From: UBA1672 sp050633645
GTDB taxonomy: Bacteria > Pseudomonadota > Alphaproteobacteria > Micavibrionales > Micavibrionaceae
Assembly: GCA_050633645.1 (NCBI GenBank)
Contig: JBOEGX010000002.1
Location: 744,001 to 808,000, forward strand
Direction: 5' to 3'
DNA: 64,000 nucleotides
The notes under the pieces are model-generated. The model did no database searches and was not told the origin of the DNA. It saw nothing but the letters and a program-made list of their open reading frames with translations. Position numbers and translations under genes: made by a program. Positions 62,291 through 64,000 of this stretch are shown here, one piece after another; within the stretch, counting starts at the first letter, position 1; each line of letters starts with the position of its first letter.

Positions 62291-64000
62291 ACACTCTTCT
62301 TTTTGGTTGTTTTCTTTGTAGCTGCCTTCTTCTTCGCAGATTTTTTAGCAGGTTTTTTCTTTGCCTTCTTTTTCTCTGCTGCTTGTTCTTCTCTTTCTGC
62401 CGCTTTGGCTGCTTTCGCGGCCTCTCTCGCGGCGCGTTTTTCCGCGCCCTCAACCAAAACAACAACTGCGCGGTTCATGCCCACGGTCATGACATCATCA
62501 TCTTTTGGCAATGAGGTAAACACACCATCATGTTTCAAAAATGGCCCAAAACGCCCGATACCGCCTTGAATCATTTTTCCTGTTTCGGGGTGCTCACCAA
62601 TATCACGGGGCAGGGCAAGCAGAGCAAGCGCAGATTCCAGTGTTACGTCCTCAACATTAACCCCCGCAGGAAGGCCTTGACGTTTCGGTTTTGGCGCGGC
62701 CTTTGTCTTTGCCTTTTTCGGTGGTTTTTTATCGTTTTCCTTGGCCTTCTTGACCTTTTCTTTGAACTCTTTTTCGTACTCTTTATTGATTGCGGCAACT
62801 TCATCAATCGCCTCTTGCGGTGGATCAATTTGCACATACGGGCCATACGGGCCACGGCGCAGGGAGACCTCACGCTTTGTAATCGGGTCTTCACCCAGTA
62901 TCTTCGGCTCATTCGCAAGGTTCGCACCATCGCTTTCACTGCCATCAGGGACAACAAGTGGACGCGTAAATTTACACTCTGGGTAGTTGGAACATCCAAT
63001 AAATGCACCAAATTTCCCGAGCTTTAATCCCAATCGACCGGCTTCTAATTCCTTATTCTCCGCGCAGGCAGAGCAGCAACGGCTCTCATCGCCTTCGGGG
63101 AAGAAGTGCGGGCCAAGCTCTGCATCCAGATGGTCAATAACATCGGTAATCGTAAGCTCTTTCGTGCCATCAACCGCGTTTTTGAAGTCCTTCCAAAATA
63201 GGCGTAATGCCTCTTTCCATGCCACATGACCACTGGCAATCGCGTCCAGCTCTTCTTCCAAATTTGCGGTAAAGTCATAATCAACATAGCGCGTAAAGAA
63301 TTTAGACAGGAAGGTCGTCACCAAACGCCCGCGATCTTCGGGAACGAAGCGGCGCTTATCCATGGTCACATAATTACGATCACGCAAAACTTGAAGGATT
63401 GATGCATAAGTAGACGGACGGCCAATGCCAAGCTCTTCCATACGCTTCACCAAAGAGGCTTCGGAGTATCGCGGCGGCGGCTGCGTGAAATGCTGGTTCG
63501 GCGTTGTTGCGATATGCTTGGTGGCATCGCCTTGATTAATCGGTGGCAAGCGACGGTCTTTATCATCAACATTCTCATCACCATCGTCGTTATCATTTTC
63601 CTGATAAAGCGTAAGGAAACCGTCAAACGCCACAACCGAACCATTGGCGCGTAAAATCACATCATCTGTGCCATCCGAGATATCAATTGCCATTTGATCC
63701 ATAATGGCGTTTTCCATTTGCGATGCCATGGTGCGTTTCCAGATGAGATCATAGAGCCGCCATTGATCATGCTCCAACTTACCCTTTAATGATGCAGGAG
63801 TGCGTTTCAGATCAGTCGGGCGTATCGCTTCGTGCGCTTCTTGCGCGTTTTTCGCCTTGGATTTATAAAGGCGCGGTGCATCAGGTAGGTATTTTCCGCC
63901 ATAATCTTTGTTAATAAGGTCGCGGCATTGATTAACCGCATCTTCGGATAATGTCGTGCCGTCGGTTCTCATATAGGTGATATAACCGCCATCTTCGGTC
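62287..64000 (-). CDS. topA: DNA topoisomerase I, C-terminal part (5' end outside window)
   Basis: The frame is open at the window edge and stops at 62287-62289. The first visible residues include the catalytic region YITYMRTDG, with the DNA-linked tyrosine at 63973-63975. The gate domains follow. A zinc-ribbon-type motif with CCSACAENKE and GCSNYPECKF is near residue 300 of the visible part. GPYGPYVQ and GRFGPFLKH repeats come after it. The protein ends in a strongly basic Lys/Ala tail (KKKAKKKPAKKSAKKKAATK). TopA relaxes negative supercoils. The gene heads the operon with threonine aldolase, rnr and rpmG. Confidence 0.97.
   Translation of the reverse strand, partial: TEDGGYITYMRTDGTTLSEDAVNQCRDLINKDYGGKYLPDAPRLYKSKAKNAQEAHEAIRPTDLKRTPASLKGKLEHDQWRLYDLIWKRTMASQMENAIMDQMAIDISDGTDDVILRANGSVVAFDGFLTLYQENDNDDGDENVDDKDRRLPPINQGDATKHIATTPNQHFTQPPPRYSEASLVKRMEELGIGRPSTYASILQVLRDRNYVTMDKRRFVPEDRGRLVTTFLSKFFTRYVDYDFTANLEEELDAIASGHVAWKEALRLFWKDFKNAVDGTKELTITDVIDHLDAELGPHFFPEGDESRCCSACAENKELEAGRLGLKLGKFGAFIGCSNYPECKFTRPLVVPDGSESDGANLANEPKILGEDPITKREVSLRRGPYGPYVQIDPPQEAIDEVAAINKEYEKEFKEKVKKAKENDKKPPKKAKTKAAPKPKRQGLPAGVNVEDVTLESALALLALPRDIGEHPETGKMIQGGIGRFGPFLKHDGVFTSLPKDDDVMTVGMNRAVVVLVEGAEKRAAREAAKAAKAAEREEQAAEKKKAKKKPAKKSAKKKAATKKTTKKKSV

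Noticed and set aside
1..64000. tRNA genes, CRISPR arrays, insertion sequences and prophage genes
   Set aside because: No cloverleaf pattern, direct-repeat array, transposase or integrase was found in any gap or frame.

Overview
The window looks like a chromosomal stretch of a free-living or epibiotic alphaproteobacterium of moderate GC, read with the standard code (TGA is used as a stop). The evidence is conserved alphaproteobacterial gene neighbourhoods and families: rplI-dnaB-alr, DUF2066-AI-2E permease-HdaA, ETF-ubiquinone oxidoreductase next to ispE and a TPR protein, divK-pleD followed by rpmG-rnr-topA, and a small aa3-type cytochrome oxidase subunit IV. A Micavibrio-like or Rhodospirillales-like lineage is a guess from gene content, not shown by the sequence. 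Almost all genes are housekeeping. I found no tRNA, rRNA, CRISPR array, insertion sequence or prophage, no convincing pseudogene, and no stretch over 300 bases without a gene.

Layout. 1-8.5 kb holds the end of rplI, dnaB with a DnaA-box-like site upstream, alanine racemase, an M15 peptidase with an altered zinc-ligand motif, mlaE-mlaF, PBP1A and a GIY-YIG protein. 8.5-16 kb holds two envelope proteins of unknown function, an RluA-type pseudouridine synthase, ispE, a TPR protein, ETF-QO and a cysteine-poor family-4-like uracil-DNA glycosylase. 16-24.4 kb holds a lytic transglycosylase, a DUF4262 protein, an inositol-monophosphatase-family phosphatase, alaS, an M48 protease and a DUF898 membrane protein. 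24.5-26.7 kb is a four-gene minus-strand cassette in which the outer two genes resemble RelA/SpoT nucleotidyltransferases and the inner two are small unknowns. It is divergent from ndk and is the best candidate for something undescribed.

26.8-39 kb holds ndk, a large hybrid histidine kinase, the small oxidase subunit, purM-purN, DUF2066-perM-hdaA, rnd-sixA, a small orphan gene and a HAD phosphatase. 39-44.6 kb holds metE and metF with unknown genes between and beside them. 44.7-53 kb holds guaA, a DUF6173-like protein, an acyltransferase-SGNH protein, aspS, a lipoprotein, DUF808 and a coiled-coil protein. 53-57 kb holds a diguanylate cyclase, a DUF3108 protein, divK and pleD (cell-cycle and c-di-GMP signalling). 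57-64 kb holds two exported proteins and the operon topA-threonine aldolase-rnr-rpmG, which ends in a clear terminator.

Themes. Several genes serve envelope and peptidoglycan biology (alr, M15, PBP1A, Slt, MlaEF, OafA-like). Others serve purine and nucleotide metabolism (purM, purN, guaA, ndk), methionine synthesis (metE, metF), replication control (dnaB, hdaA) and phosphorelay or c-di-GMP signalling (hybrid kinase, SixA, DivK, PleD, GGDEF protein). All coordinates and motif positions were read by eye; no alignments were run.
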